64,000 bases of DNA from Haemonchus contortus (GCA_000469685.2 LS997563.1:27206897-27270896); one strand, 5' to 3'. Counted from the first letter of the stretch, positions 39,501-48,930 are shown. Notes: generated from the letters alone by a model not told the origin. Translations and numbers: made by a program.

Positions 39501-42500
39501 CCGCAATACAAGATGTGAAAGTCATCGTTCGTAATAGCGCCCTTTTATACTCATCTTCTATGCATGCTATAGATAAGGATGGAAGAACCGTAAAAAAAGA
39601 AATGAGTCTATTGGCTAATGAGATAGACCCCGGTTGCAAAAGTTAGATAACCCAGGAGATACTGTTGCGTGAAGGCACTACTGACAAACAGAAACGAATA
39701 TTCGTCACCTCACACGGTTTTTTAGTGGCCTTGCAATGAAATAAAATGCGATGGAGGGACAATCTCATGAGCCACATATTTTCCCTCAATCCGTCGCATA
39801 TACGACGCATCTAAGAAGGGACTCAAGTTGGTTAGGAGAAACCAGAAAGTCGCATTGCATCACGTCCACTCGTTCGAGCCAGGATGGCCAGGTTATTGTA
39901 AGAGCCGAGCGCCCGCGTTAAACTTTCGTATCGACCACGGAAAGCGGAAGCAAAAGTGCATTTTTCGACGAGTGCTATTTCAAAGTCTTCAACAAGTCCT
40001 ACAGACCACGACATGTATTTGTGCCTCTCATACATCCCAGAATTAGCTGCATGTGTGAAAGAAGTGATATGGTGAGAGATATATAGAGCTAGTAATAGTT
40101 GATATATGAAATGCATATTTTAGGCTGTGTTCCGCTGTCTACTTCATTCTTTCAGTGCTTACGATGCAAACTTCCATTTTTCTATCGCACTACAATTTTG
40201 TACCCTTAGCCAAATTCTATGCGCCCGATTACGTCTCATAAATGTAATAGGTTGATGCATAATCATTGTGGATTTTTTCGCAGCTTCTTTCCTCTCGACA
40301 TGACTCGAATATTGAAGTGGGGATTCGATAGAGACATTCGTCTTCCTTTCCTTAACAGAAATATGTCTATAAAGTCATTTTCATATACCCCATATTATGC
40401 CCTAGTTTGCCCTGAAAAGTAGTTTTCAAGGTAATGAAGAAATACCGAATCTTCGCTGCAACAGTAGTTGAAAGTTCGATTCTACAGGGCAACTGCAGCC
40501 GGCTTCCGACCATGGGTTGTAGAAAGGATGAAAGCTGGCATAGTCATGACGTGATCCCAACAAACTTCTTGGCGATGGATCAATCAGTCAAAGCTGAACA
40601 AGGAATGGAGTCTGCTACGCTTGTCCTATCCACCAACAAAAACCCCTATGGTTTATCACGTAAATCGCCCATTGAAAAATTGGCTAATGAACAGAACCTT
40701 CGACGAAGTAGATGGCTCGATTGCCGACGTCAAGGCAAGGATGCCTATAGGGATCGAAACTCCTTCGTCTGTGGAATTCGACTGCCTTTCAAATGAGAAC
40801 AATACTTGGCGTAGATGGTGGATATGTTCCGTAGTACTTATTCGAGCATGTTTTTGCTAAATATTTCTATCGTTCTTCCAATTTGCTGAAAAAAACCGCA
40901 ATAATCATGCATTATTCTGATAGTAACATTCAATCTCTCCTGAAATTGGATTGACTTCAAAATCAGCACAGCCGCCTTCACAGCCATTGCATAATGAAGC
41001 ACAGTGGCATCTGAGGGGAAGGATCTGCCCAGGTGCTCCGAAACAACTCCGCTATCTGCAAGGCGCTTCGCATGTGCTTTGAAACCTTTCTTTTTTTATA
41101 CCCCAGAAATGGAGAGGCTCCGACTGCCACCAGTCGCGATCAGGTGTTAGAGCGGAGATGACGACTCGACTCACAGCCTATGTGAGAGAAACGTGAAAAA
41201 CAGGGAAAGCAATTGCTGAAGATTGAACAAGAATTCTGACAAAGAAGGGACCCCATGTCAAAGAGGCCATTTGAAATGAGTCTTATACTGCCATACGTAT
41301 TTGTGGTTGCTGATTTTAATCTGTTTTCTGAATTTGCCAAGCGTTTCTCCGAACTGAGTTATAAAGATGGATCAGCTAACTCAGATTAGTTGACTCATAT
41401 CACTTTTTGACTGTTAACATAGACTAGCACACAAGACACGGAAGCAAGAGATTCCAAAAACGTGATTCAGAACACCTATACAAGGAAGGCTCATACCCAC
41501 GAGAACGTAGATCGGCTCACGTGAGGGACGTACTTTTGTGATGTGCGGAGCATTTTCATCAGGAACGGGAAAATCTAAGTGTGCTGGTTTTAACACCTTT
41601 AGAAGCCTGTTGATGCCTAAGATGCTTTGCTTTCTACCTAGACCGTAAAATACAACTATTAATCCATAACTTACCCATTTGCAGTGGAGATCTTCTAAAA
41701 GAAGCATGCACTGCAATATTCAGTCTAAAAGGTGCGAAGAAGGTAGAAAGGGCCGCACGGCCAGTCTCTGCTAGAAACTGCTAGAAACATCTTGTTTTTT
41801 CGCGGATGGTCACTAATTATTGTTGTGTGTAGTGATCCAAAAATCTTTTGCAGAGATATTCTGCATTATTCTACACTCATGAATATAGCTTTCATAGGAA
41901 ACTAGTGACGAGATTACGAGGCAGGAACTCTCGAGGCTGCTTTTACAGCCCACGATTTGGTCCGCGACCGGTCGCGCGATCGGTCGCAAGCCAAATCGTG
42001 GGCTATGAGAGCAGCCAAATCTCCTGTATTTTATGTGGAGTGTGAGCTACTAAAATGCTCATTGTGAGCAAGCACTTTAAGTCAGGGTGGCACTCATTAA
42101 CATAAATTTGCTGTTGTGGATTTTCGAGTATTTTTCAGTGATCATGTAGCCACGACTACTACCTCCACAAAATCATCCAGAGGTGATGAACTTCCTATCT
42201 GGGACTACTAGTCTAATACACATCAGAGTTTACTGCTTCATGCCGTCTAGTGATATGCTCCAAAGTGCAGCTCATATTTGAAAGTGTTTTAGTATAGCCT
42301 CGGCCAAGATGATAAAACCCCTTACTCGGCCAAGGTTTCGGCGCTGTCGTCTTCGTCAAGACCTGGAAGCCAAAAAGTATTCGAGATTCATCCATATAGA
42401 ATATCATTTCAGAGTTCACTTGGCTCAAGTATAACCTACAGAAGGTTATACTTGAGCTAAATGAAGTCTGAAATGTTGTTCGATCTGGATGAATCTCAAA

Positions 42501-45500
42501 TACTCTCTGGCTTCCAAGTGCTGACGGAGGCGACAACGCCGAAACGTTGGCCGAGAAAGGACTTTCATCATCTTGACCGAGGCAATACAAAAACACCTTG
42601 AAACTGATACGCATTCCATGCCAAGATTCATCGAAAGTCGATCATGGTCACTATCAACTCATACGTAACTGCTCATGATCACAGTTCTTACGTACATACT
42701 CGCGATTATATTCTCCACTCACTAACCCTTGTCTATTTAACACAATTGTTACATTCCTGTGTTCGCTACATTGAGAAGATTTTTCTTATGCCCTGATATG
42801 CTGCCGCTTTTTGAGCACTAATCCAGGTGATTTGAAGAGGCCTACAAAGCTCCGTCTTTCCTTCGCTCTGCTGACTGATTGTGAGGAAACCGCATGGTGC
42901 GATATTTTTTATTCGTTGCTCCTAATCTGGAGAACTTCAGCCTTTCATAAATCGACATACGAGGTCTATACAGTCTTCGAGGAAAACGACCCGCAATATG
43001 CAAGAAACACATCGTTAACGAAACTCCATCTATGTATGGTCTCATGCGTTTGAAGGGTCACTACCACTGCCCCAACTCATCGGCAAGAACGCTATTACTT
43101 CCTTTTCTTATGGCTTGTTATGTTGAGCGCTCGCCCAAACCTACCTTCGTACCTTCTTCTAAGGAATCATTTGGCAAACGTGGGAATGAATTCGAAATCG
43201 GCATCCGAAATAGTTAGCAGTATAGGTCGCATTTCAGAAGCGCACTTCGAATTGGGATCCTTCCCTTGTGGTTGAGGCGAAACTTCTTTAACCAGTTAAC
43301 AATGTGTATGACTAGGTGCAACTGCTCGGAAAAAGCGTATCAGGCTCATCTTGTCTACATCTCGCTCGAGCAATTCGGAAACGGGAAAGTGACTGACTTC
43401 GGTCATTGTACGTCATCCCGTGCTCGGCAAAAAACTGAGGATCTCTCCCTATCATATAGAACGGCTCACCAAATTTCATTTTCCACATGACTACACTCAC
43501 CTGATTCCTGATACTTGTCAACTTATTTACTTTCCCGAACATAGACCCATTGCTGTTGTTGGACGTACAAAAATAAATTAATATGAATGAGTAGCTGATT
43601 AGTTGACTCTGTTGGCTGCCGGCATCTGAAGTAGCGACTAGCCGCTTTGATTTCTATCAAACATATTTATATAGAACTTTTATAGCAATTGATTACGCCT
43701 GGCAGAGAATTCGTGAAAATGGCGATGTACAAATGGTTGATATCCTGAAAGAAGTGCGGCAGCAACGATTCCATGCAATCCAATCTCCTATTCAATATAT
43801 ATTTTTGCACATGTGTCTGCTTGAAATGGCATCTGAAGTTAGTCGTTTCAAATTTCAAGGAGTGTAGCTAAAAGCAGTTTAACTCAAAGAAGGTGTGCGT
43901 AGCAGTGATGACTTCATATGTAGCACATTTATTGGGTAGCAGAGCGGAAGTGTCGGTCACTGCAACAATCCATGAACTCTGCAGTAATCTCATGTTATAG
44001 GGCTATTCTTGAACTAATGAATTGTTGAGTTTCTAGGTGACGACGAAGGACAGGGTTCTCACGAGATTCAAGTTGTAGATTAAGAGTTGTGTAGCTTCAG
44101 TATCCGTGGGCTGAATGTTCTTTCCATCACTCTAATGTTTACGCGTTTTTGTTCACTCCTTCTGGAAAGTAGTCTTGTTATTCTCTACAAATGCCGATTT
44201 GCTATACCACTGCAAAGCTGACATAATGCTGTACCAAATCGTAGCATAGAATAACAATACAGAGGAGTTTTGATGGCATCCGCTTTGTCAGCAGTTGATT
44301 TCGCAGTTTTCCTCAAACGCTTTTTCTGTTTGTCTTTTTTTACACGGTCTTTACTACGCCTTTCCGATGGGATTTTATGAATGTTAGGTCTATTTATTCT
44401 TGCACTAGAACTTTTTGTTTTTTTAGTTTTTTACTTTCATTTACATATCGTCCTCATCATTAGTTCCAATTCGATATTTTTATGTGGGAGATTTGAATTG
44501 GTTTTCTCCCTTTCTATACAATCCCCATTGAATGTGTCGTTGATGTGCTCCTTCAACTGTCGAGAAGACTCTCTCAACGTCCACCAGGGTACGATATTCT
44601 CTACCGACCCTAGGTCACAAAGTCAGGAATCGAAAACAAGTACGAAAGTAAACTAAGGGGGCTGTCTCCAAAACATGAGGTTGAGAGAAAGGGTAGAGTT
44701 GGAAAGTATGTTACTCAAGGGTTGATGCAAAAATTGCTGCATTGATGAGAACAAATGCATTAAGAAAAAACAAGTAAACTGAGCTACTGGAAACCGTTCA
44801 AAAAGCAAAGACTTTTTGAGGGAAAGTGCCTGATGTAGGCGTATGCGTGTGAATATGAAGTTGAAAACGAACAAAACGCCTCAATACAAAATTAAAGAGC
44901 GTTCTGATATCATAAGGACATATCAACGATAAATTATCTAGTAAACTCAAAAGCGACTGCGAAAAAAAACATGAGACAACAATGCGATTTCCACAGATAC
45001 GGGCCAGGCATTGTTCCATGAGTGTAAAACCCAACTCTAGCAGTGGAAGTAGCGCCCTGTAGAAGATCACCTGATTCCGTGCTAAGCAATAGTGCTCCAC
45101 TTCCAAACTGAACCACGCATACCTCTCGGTGCCACCTTAACAGACCGTTTTTCTACAAGTTTTTTTGGAGTTCTCTTCGACACTTAGGGTTAGGACCGGT
45201 TTCCAGATATTTTCTGAAAGATCTCTTTGGCAGTTGGGGTTAGAAACGGTTTCTAGATACGTTTTACGCCTTTTTCTGGACCATTGTTGATCCGACAAGG
45301 CTCTGTCACTTTAGGGGTCATGCACTTCTCCCACCAAGCAATTTTTGGAACATTTTATTCACGACTTCTGCCTTTGAAAGCTTCTTTTCAGCATAATCGA
45401 CTGCACTGTTTATTGTCCCATAACTTATGTTTAGATGACTATAGTGTCGAGAGGCATACCTTTCTGTTTTGTTCTGAATATGAACATAGTGTATAACGAG

Positions 45501-45742
45501 CTATGCTAACGTAATATATCGACGGCTCCAAATTTACAGTTTGAATAATCCTAAGATGTCTTTAAATACTTACCAATCTAGAATGTTTCCACTTTTTTTT
45601 CATCATGGTCTTGTTATAGGAAAATTTGCTATCCCGTAAAAAATATGGGCCATATTTGGACGCCTACGTCACTATGCTCAAGAAGTATAACAAAAAGGTA
45701 CAAGCAGCTGAAGCGAGGGCTGCAGCAAAAGAGGGTGGCTGA
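15569..45742 (+). CDS. Protein tyrosine phosphatase, single domain, 30-kb gene
   Basis: Removes phosphate from phosphotyrosine; predicted cytoplasmic because no signal peptide or membrane segment is seen. Exons: 15697-15759, 23662-23718, 26570-26644, 27529-27626, 34069-34192, 35784-35874, 37003-37144, 39296-39468, 43686-43837, 45620-45742. All splice phases join, giving 365 codons plus a possible start ATG at 15569-15571 with donor GTAGGT. Residues 2-40 are Lys/Gly-rich. KNRY (97-100, the phosphotyrosine loop) is made across the 27626/34069 junction. WPD is at 232-234, HCSAGIGRS at 263-271 (nucleophile Cys264, Arg270), and the Q-loop IQSPIQY follows. The tail is Ala/Lys-rich. No stops or frameshifts occur in any exon. 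The start exon is the least certain part. The family resembles the expanded, often male-germline, nematode PTPs; that expression is only inference. Confidence 0.88.
15930..17720 (-). repeat. Composite dispersed repeat, copy B (interrupted)
   Basis: A minus-strand copy of the ~1-kb family described at 19590-20580, split by a MULE-like element at 16302-17427. The part at 17428-17720 carries the block TTGCTGGGTAGCGGTCGTAA (minus strand). The part at 15930-16290 carries the ACCTACGATTCCGTCATATC and AACGCTCTAGGTCCACG blocks. Outside the insert the order of blocks matches copy A throughout. It lies in the first long phosphatase intron. Confidence 0.75.
16302..17427. mobile_element. MULE-like non-autonomous element with long TIRs
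   Basis: 1126 bp flanked by the identical 11-bp direct repeat TGTTAGGGACC (16291-16301 and 17428-17438). The ends are inverted repeats of about 110 bp, sharing for example TTTAGTTCCAC, AATTACTTCGCACC and CTCACTCGCCTGTGGGGTGA. Long terminal inverted repeats with a 9-11 bp target duplication are characteristic of Mutator-like elements (established). The interior has no transposase and contains an AAT-rich microsatellite at 17218-17270. It is inserted into composite repeat copy B; the homologous site in copy A is uninterrupted. Confidence 0.8.
18240..18500 (-). repeat. Partial copy of composite repeat units
   Basis: On the minus strand this stretch follows the same diverged pattern as the ~155-bp units at 19945-20440 (GTCACCAAGTATGTACGAATT and following). 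Similarity is weak and patchy, so boundaries are approximate. Confidence 0.35.
19590..20580 (+). repeat. Composite dispersed repeat, copy A
   Basis: Order of blocks: a left block with CTCTACGGATATATCATTAA, a block TTGCTAAGTAGCGGTCGTGA, then GAAACCTATCAAAGAGTCGA. At least three degenerate tandem units of about 155 bp follow (19945-20440, each with a TTATC..GTCACC core). Then comes a block with TCCACGGGCACATGAGCTAT and finally a CA-rich microsatellite (20546-20578). The same blocks in the same order recur at 15930-17720 (minus) and 48225-48930 (plus). There are no terminal inverted repeats or coding sequence. The architecture (conserved flank, internal tandem units, terminal microsatellite) recalls Helentron-derived non-autonomous elements, which is only a hypothesis. 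Confidence 0.7.
20793..21278 (+). mobile_element. Tc1-type MITE, copy 2, 3'-truncated
   Basis: Begins after TA with CAGTAGCGCTCGAAAGTATT and matches the reverse complement of the complete copy at 11468-11988 over nearly its whole length. The last ~50 bp and the right terminal repeat are missing. A mariner starts at 21279, but the sequence beyond the mariner does not resume the MITE, so the truncation is not explained by that insertion alone. Confidence 0.75.
21341..22048. mobile_element. TTAA-type MITE (AGGCACT ends)
   Basis: Ends TTAA-AGGCACTATTCAC and GTGAACAGTGCCT-TTAA. The inverted repeats start directly inside a TTAA target duplication, the hallmark of piggyBac-superfamily insertions (established). 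The ~700-bp interior is AT-rich with no transposase. TTAAAGGC-type repeats are, from my general recollection, abundant in strongylid genomes. It sits 62 bp inside the left end of the mariner, just beyond the transposase C-terminus, so it is the younger insertion. Confidence 0.7.
22050..23010 (-). pseudogene. Mariner (DD34D) transposase pseudogene
   Basis: Minus-strand fragments in family order: a helix-turn-helix part with GDESLEDDKRNGRPSAIDN near 22800-22850, LRTLVEENP, then WWSAAGLI with YCQEIAEMHRKLQ near 22410-22500, HDNAQP near 22340 (second aspartate), and LQKCINSNGV near 22080 at the C-terminus. The segments lie in at least three frames with stops between them, so the enzyme is dead. 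The short 71-codon open stretch at 22299-22514 is the best preserved part. Confidence 0.8.
24600..26500. other. Intron sequence, nothing recognised
   Basis: Within the 2.85-kb intron 23719-26569 of the phosphatase gene. A TA-preceded TTAGGGTGTACGAAAAGG at about 25435 resembles one end of a mariner, but no partner end or transposase was found. Other frames are short and unmatched. Confidence 0.4.
28262..29006 (+). mobile_element. RTE-type non-LTR retrotransposon, internally deleted
   Basis: Opens with an APE-type endonuclease N-terminus: IGTLNVGSLTGKSREVADLM and VLCLQETRWKGSK, then, after a frame change, IISVYAPQGGCP. These are the conserved asparagine, glutamate-thryptophan and tyrosine-proline blocks of RTE/CR1-class endonucleases. 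The reverse transcriptase is absent. Sequence jumps to a short 3' segment ending in a (GAA)n tail at 28986-29005, the kind of simple-repeat tail RTE elements carry. It sits in the 6.4-kb intron 27627-34068 of the phosphatase gene, in the gene's orientation. Confidence 0.75.
29060..29330 (+). repeat. Partial copy of the ~155-bp repeat units
   Basis: The stretch around 29217-29310 (TTTCTATATGCCATTATCAG through CACCATCCATCACCCCTGAA) follows the same pattern as the tandem units of the composite repeat at 19945-20440. Similarity is diverged; limits are approximate. Confidence 0.4.
29739..30999 (-). mobile_element. Tc1-like transposon with IR/DR-type ends
   Basis: 1261 bp between TA dinucleotides (29737-29738 and 31000-31001). 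Outer ends carry CAGTCGCGGACAAAAATTTG on the left and its relative on the right. A second inverted pair lies inside: GCGCGTCAAAAGTTTGGAAA at 29917-29936, and its complement with TTTGACGCGC at about 30811-30831. Duplicated AAGTTTGGAAACT sites inside each ~200-bp end are the IR/DR architecture known from Sleeping Beauty-type and some other Tc1 elements. The transposase is minus-strand and internally deleted. It lies in the 27627-34068 intron. Confidence 0.85.
29990..30800 (-). pseudogene. Tc1-like transposase, internally deleted
   Basis: Read on the minus strand. The N-terminal helix-turn-helix region has NLAKSTISKVFKRY and RSGRPRKTTPR (30485-30640). The second DNA-binding half has SNPHATASDIRKQV and GTSISPSTVQSQLR (30390-30488). 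Then comes a catalytic-core entry with NKRCDPKYKIPT (about 30185). The frame next jumps to the C-terminal SKIEALIDSMPRRCKAV motif and a stop near 29990. Roughly 130 residues carrying the second and third catalytic residues are missing, and two frame changes separate the preserved parts. The copy cannot encode an active enzyme. Confidence 0.8.
31002..34068. other. Intron sequence, no mobile element identified
   Basis: The remaining 3 kb of the 27627-34068 phosphatase intron. It contains two exon-like open stretches (32302-32461 and 33532-33790) that do not fit the phosphatase phases, and a short TTG repeat near 32580. No transposon ends were recognised. Confidence 0.4.
34943..35203 (+). pseudogene. 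maT-type transposase fragment
   Basis: An open stretch with TRFN before FSDEKLFTV (first catalytic aspartate, near 34979), then MIWAGICAFG, and VEKTVKVDQN. These correspond to the first half of the catalytic core of the maT family also found at 13647-14645, but in a different copy. The second and third aspartate regions are absent: the reading stops at the palindrome at 35189-35219. It lies in the phosphatase intron 34193-35783. Confidence 0.65.
35189..35219. repeat. 31-bp hairpin at the end of the maT fragment
   Basis: GGTTTGGATACGCT, three spacer bases (AAG), then AGCGTATCCAAACC: perfect 14-bp arms. It marks exactly where recognisable transposase sequence ends, which suggests a rearrangement or aborted gap repair created it. 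Confidence 0.8.
37833..38190 (+). mobile_element. piggyBac-like relic, TTAA family copy 2 (truncated)
   Basis: Ends at GTCGTCGAAGGG directly followed by an intact TTAA (38191-38194). Read as its reverse complement it matches the left half of copy 1 (12855-13464), including GGTACTTTCGC and the region behind the cysteine-rich tail. The other end is lost near the CCACCGGTGGGTGCCA palindrome at about 37838. It lies in the phosphatase intron 37145-39295. Confidence 0.65.
38196..38243. repeat. 24-bp tandem duplication
   Basis: GTTGACTCGTAGCTGTACGA plus four more bases is followed at once by a second copy with three or four changes (GTTGACTCATGGCTGCATGA and four more). It starts two bases after the TTAA of the piggyBac-like copy 2. 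Confidence 0.8.
41935..42016. repeat. Foldback hairpin, ~40-bp arms
   Basis: GGCTGC and AGCCCACGATTTGG on the left are mirrored by CCAAATCGTGGGCT and GCAGCC on the right, with a self-complementary centre of GCGACCGG and CGGTCGC. The arms meet with practically no loop. It lies in the 4.2-kb phosphatase intron 39469-43685. Confidence 0.85.
42277..42603. mobile_element. Long foldback MITE, ~160-bp arms
   Basis: Arms 42277-42437 and 42442-42603 are inverted complements with scattered mismatches and a 4-base spacer (ACAG) between AACCT and AGGTT. Outer ends share AAAGTGTTTT or AAGGTGTTTT and CCTCGGCCAAGATGAT-type sequence. There is no coding capacity. The transcript of the phosphatase intron would contain a near-complete double-stranded stem here. 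Confidence 0.85.
45125..45270. repeat. Degenerate ~55-60 bp tandem repeat
   Basis: Two to three imperfect units each with a GGTTAGRA..CGGTTTC(T/C)AGATA core and a CTCTTYG..GGTT boundary. Located in the last phosphatase intron (43838-45619). Confidence 0.55.
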
Positions 45743-45889
45743 AATTTGGCTCATTAAAGAAGAATTCTCCGAAAAACTGATCAAATCATCCTCTTTCATC
45801 AATGATACAAACTCATTTCAAGTTTTGATAAATTTCTAGTTGTATTTCATCCGTAAAAGAAGATCTATGAAACGTGTGAAATGCTGCAG

Positions 45890-45895
45890 AATAAA
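45890..45895 (+). terminator. Poly(A) signal of the phosphatase gene
   Basis: AATAAA begins 148 bases after the phosphatase stop codon at 45742. It is the first canonical signal after the stop and gives a normal nematode 3' UTR length. Confidence 0.6.
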
Positions 45896-46280
45896 CCTTA
45901 TTGCTTTGTTCCTGAGACTCGCGTGAAGTTCGTGAGTAGATTCATGTTAGCTATCTTGCTTTGTCACATTGCAAATCTGATGTTTCAAAGGTTCCGACGG
46001 TTCACAGCAAGTAAAAGCGGTTTTTTTGCACGTTTTTTGAAACGGAACTGTGCTTCTCAAACGTCTAATTAGGTTTCATAGAGCGTGCTGTGTTATCGCA
46101 CAATTACATTCGAACCCTCTAACTTGGGTAATTAAACCTGTATTGTACTAACAAATACAATATAACAGATAAGAGATCGATGCAACGGTGGTTAAAACAT
46201 ATTAACATAAGTGAACAATAAATGAGGTAAAAACGCACTAATAACAATGCATGACAGCTAAAAAAAGGGAGTAAATGCGA

Positions 46281-46562
46281 AATGCTCTTAAGAATCAAAC
46301 TACGAACAATCTAATGTTAATAACTAACCAACAAATATCGTCAAACTAAATACTAAAAGAGGGAACAAAATGCCTCTCTAGTAAAATAATGAACAGGATG
46401 CACGCAATGCTCTGAAACATGAAGAGGGGAGGATGAGAATGCTCTATAACAGAAGGGAGAGAATAAGAATGCTCTGAGAAACATCAAAGATGAGAAATGC
46501 TCTGTAAATTGAAGGGAAAAAACAATATGCTCACTGGTCGGGTTGGACGCGACGAATGCTCT
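46281..46562. repeat. Regularly spaced AATGCTCT array
   Basis: The octamer AATGCTCT starts at 46281, 46406, 46438, 46468, 46496 and 46555, with one-change forms at 46368 (AATGCCTCT) and about 46526 (ATATGCTCA). Steps within the core are 32, 30, 28, 30 and 29 bases, while the sequence between copies varies. Inverted or further copies continue to about 46740. It may be a decayed ~30-bp minisatellite or a cluster of binding sites; no assignment is possible from sequence. Confidence 0.7.
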
Positions 46563-47158
46563 GGAAGCTCTGCCACGTACCATGCATGCGCCGTTTCCCG
46601 CGCAGTCGATAGATCATGAGAGATCACACATTGACCGCGCAGCAGAGCATCTTCAGCGTAGAAGTCGTCAAACTAAATTAGAGCATGAGGGACAAATAAC
46701 ATAAACAAGGTAAGTAAATACTTACTATACAATGCTCTCATGCTTACTCTAGTCACGTCTGTGACACGTGCAGTTTATGTTGGAATCTGACCCATTTCAA
46801 ATTTTCAAGTAGCTCTAATTACTTCTGTCCAATATTCTTAACCCTTTCCAGTGTGGTATTCGACCGAGTTTCCTCATTGTCGATGTATATATACTATAGG
46901 GCAGCCCGAACTGCTATAGCAGCCAGGTTTATGTTGAAATTCAGCTTGGAGTAAAATCCGACCGTACCATTTTCCTATTTTCCGCACTTATTTCTACTGC
47001 TCTAAGTTTGGGGTGGTACCTGATGATCGGCTATTGTACGATCTATGTTGGCAGAGAATTTTTTCACAGCATTTTCAGTCAAGAGTGTGTTTCGCAAAAC
47101 TCAATACGTACCGAGAATAATCAGAATGAATGTGGGATGACTGCTCCTTCACCCTCCT

Positions 47159-47580
47159 TCACTCAAGAATGTCACTCAGCGGATCGTTTGACGAAGATGA
47201 ATTAAGCTTGTTTTCTTTGAGGCACGGAGCAGGCAGATACAAATAAGCACTACTGCCAATGAACTCAAGGACATGACGACTAACAATGGAAGGCCATTCA
47301 AGGTGAGATGTGTACTCACATAGGAGATTTTTGAACGCTGATGGCAAATCTACATTCCAAATCGGCAAAACGTTCTGGACACAAAGTTTCGAGAACATTT
47401 CTTCCTTGTAATATAGGGTTTTGCTAAGCATGTATCGAGCTCGAGTATTATGAGTTCACGCTTGAGCATAGCCTCTGTGATCAAGGTGAAATCATCGTCG
47501 TCTTTGAAATTTGGAAGGCCGAGAAAATTTTTTTCCCATTTAGGAAAAGCTAATTGTGCCCCACCATTGCCGAATATCAT
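47159..47580 (-). other. Two overlapping minus-strand open frames, unassigned
   Basis: Frames 47350-47580 (76 codons) and 47159-47431 (90 codons) overlap in different frames, and both have non-repetitive, protein-like composition (for example DDDDFTLITEAMLKRELI and PSAFKNLLCEY). They could be one small gene broken by a frameshift, or chance. No family recognised. On the plus strand an alternative exon-like stretch ends in AAG|GTGAGA near 47310. Confidence 0.2.
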
Positions 47581-48224
47581 TGGCGGAATTCAAGAGAAAT
47601 TGCGAGAGATTACTATTTCTACAAACAGTCTCCAACTTCTCTCTCGCTTTAAGTTCAGCACAGTAGTTGTGACAAGAACATTATGGTGCCGTGCGAGGTT
47701 CTTATGTGGAACTACTTATCAAGTTGATGGTCTAACGTTTCTAGGTTATCGTATCATCAGAGGCTTCAAGCAACTCGAGATGATATGCCAAGCATCCAAC
47801 AACCAGTCGGGCCGCCGGGCATCCCTCCTTCTTATGGGTTCGCCCGGCTACGCCGGGCGCTCCTCCCTCCTGTTAGAAATTTGCTATGCGTAAATGACAC
47901 TTCGGATTCTCCTTTTGCCTCGAAAGCTCTATACCATTAGTATTAGCTCCGAATTGGGAGCGATTTTTTCTGTAAGCCAACCTCGCTGTGCCCGAAAGAA
48001 CATCGTTTAATATCACAAAAGCGATTATTCAGAGAAAGAAGTATTCAGAGACTTCATCGCGGCTAAGGCTGCCATGTTAGCTACCATCAATGTTCTTCAA
48101 TGCCATCATCAAGGGCTCTCCTCCTTCTTGGGACAAAGGGACTTTGCCCGAAAATAATCGAGTTGATGAAACTCCCCTTTTCTAATATGTTATTTCGCTT
48201 TTTCGCTGAGCTAGAGTATAGACT

Positions 48225-48930
48225 AAGATGTCTAAGATGTATCTCCTTCTCTCTACGGAGACATCGTGAAATGTAAATCCAACATTATTACCGTCCGGAT
48301 AAATTTTGCTAAGAATGATATCAAAGCAAAGAGAAACCGTGACCTTTAATTAATCGCAATTTCTGCTGGGTAGCGGTCGTAATCTAACAGTGAGAAGTGA
48401 ACCACGTTCATCTCTTTGTAGTCACACAACTTAACCTTCCTGTCAAATGAAACATATCAAAAAGTCAAAGCTAGATCGTTAATAACAAAGGCGCTAGGAG
48501 GTAACTGGTGTGTGGATCTTCTTCTCTGAGGCCTCTTCTATTGTAAGTGTTCCCATCCTGCCGCCTGCCAAGCTTGAATGCTCTAGGGCCAAATTGACTA
48601 TTGCGCCGCGAATCCCCACCCAACGGAGTCCGCTTCCACTTACCATAGATGCTCCCATCCTGTCCCCCTTACTCCTACCAAATTTAAACGCTCTAGGTCC
48701 ACGGGGACAGAAGTTATGAATTTGCGACCTGAAATTTTTATTGTGCACACCTCGCCCGCTATGAACGGAATCCGGTCCTGCCACTGAGCAAAGGTGTTCT
48801 CATCCTGCCCCTGACTTCTACTAAATATGAACGCTCTAGGTCCACGGAGACAGGAGTTATGAATTTCCGGTTAAACACACACACACCGACACACACACAA
48901 ACACACCGACACACCAACAGACACACTTAG
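48225..48930 (+). repeat. Composite dispersed repeat, copy C
   Basis: Repeats the block order of copy A (19590-20580): CTCTCTACGGAGACATCGTG, then CTGGGTAGCGGTCGTAATCT at about 48367, then GAAACATATCAAAAAGTC. Two to three units with AACGCTCTAGGTCCACGG and AGTTATGAATTT follow (48674-48726, 48818-48869, and a partial one near 48567). A CA-rich microsatellite closes the copy (48871-48930). The ~155-bp tandem units are lost or very short here. It ends about 390 bp before the Pao LTR. Confidence 0.7.

Noticed and set aside
40434..40860. 120-codon plus-strand open frame in the 4.2-kb phosphatase intron
   Set aside because: Tested as the phosphatase exon after the catalytic cysteine; it has no phosphatase similarity, while 43686-43837 fits exactly.
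46281..46562. Possible CRISPR-like array
   Set aside because: The repeated unit is only eight bases and the genome is eukaryotic; spacing resembles a tandem or binding-site array, not direct repeats with unique spacers of CRISPR type.
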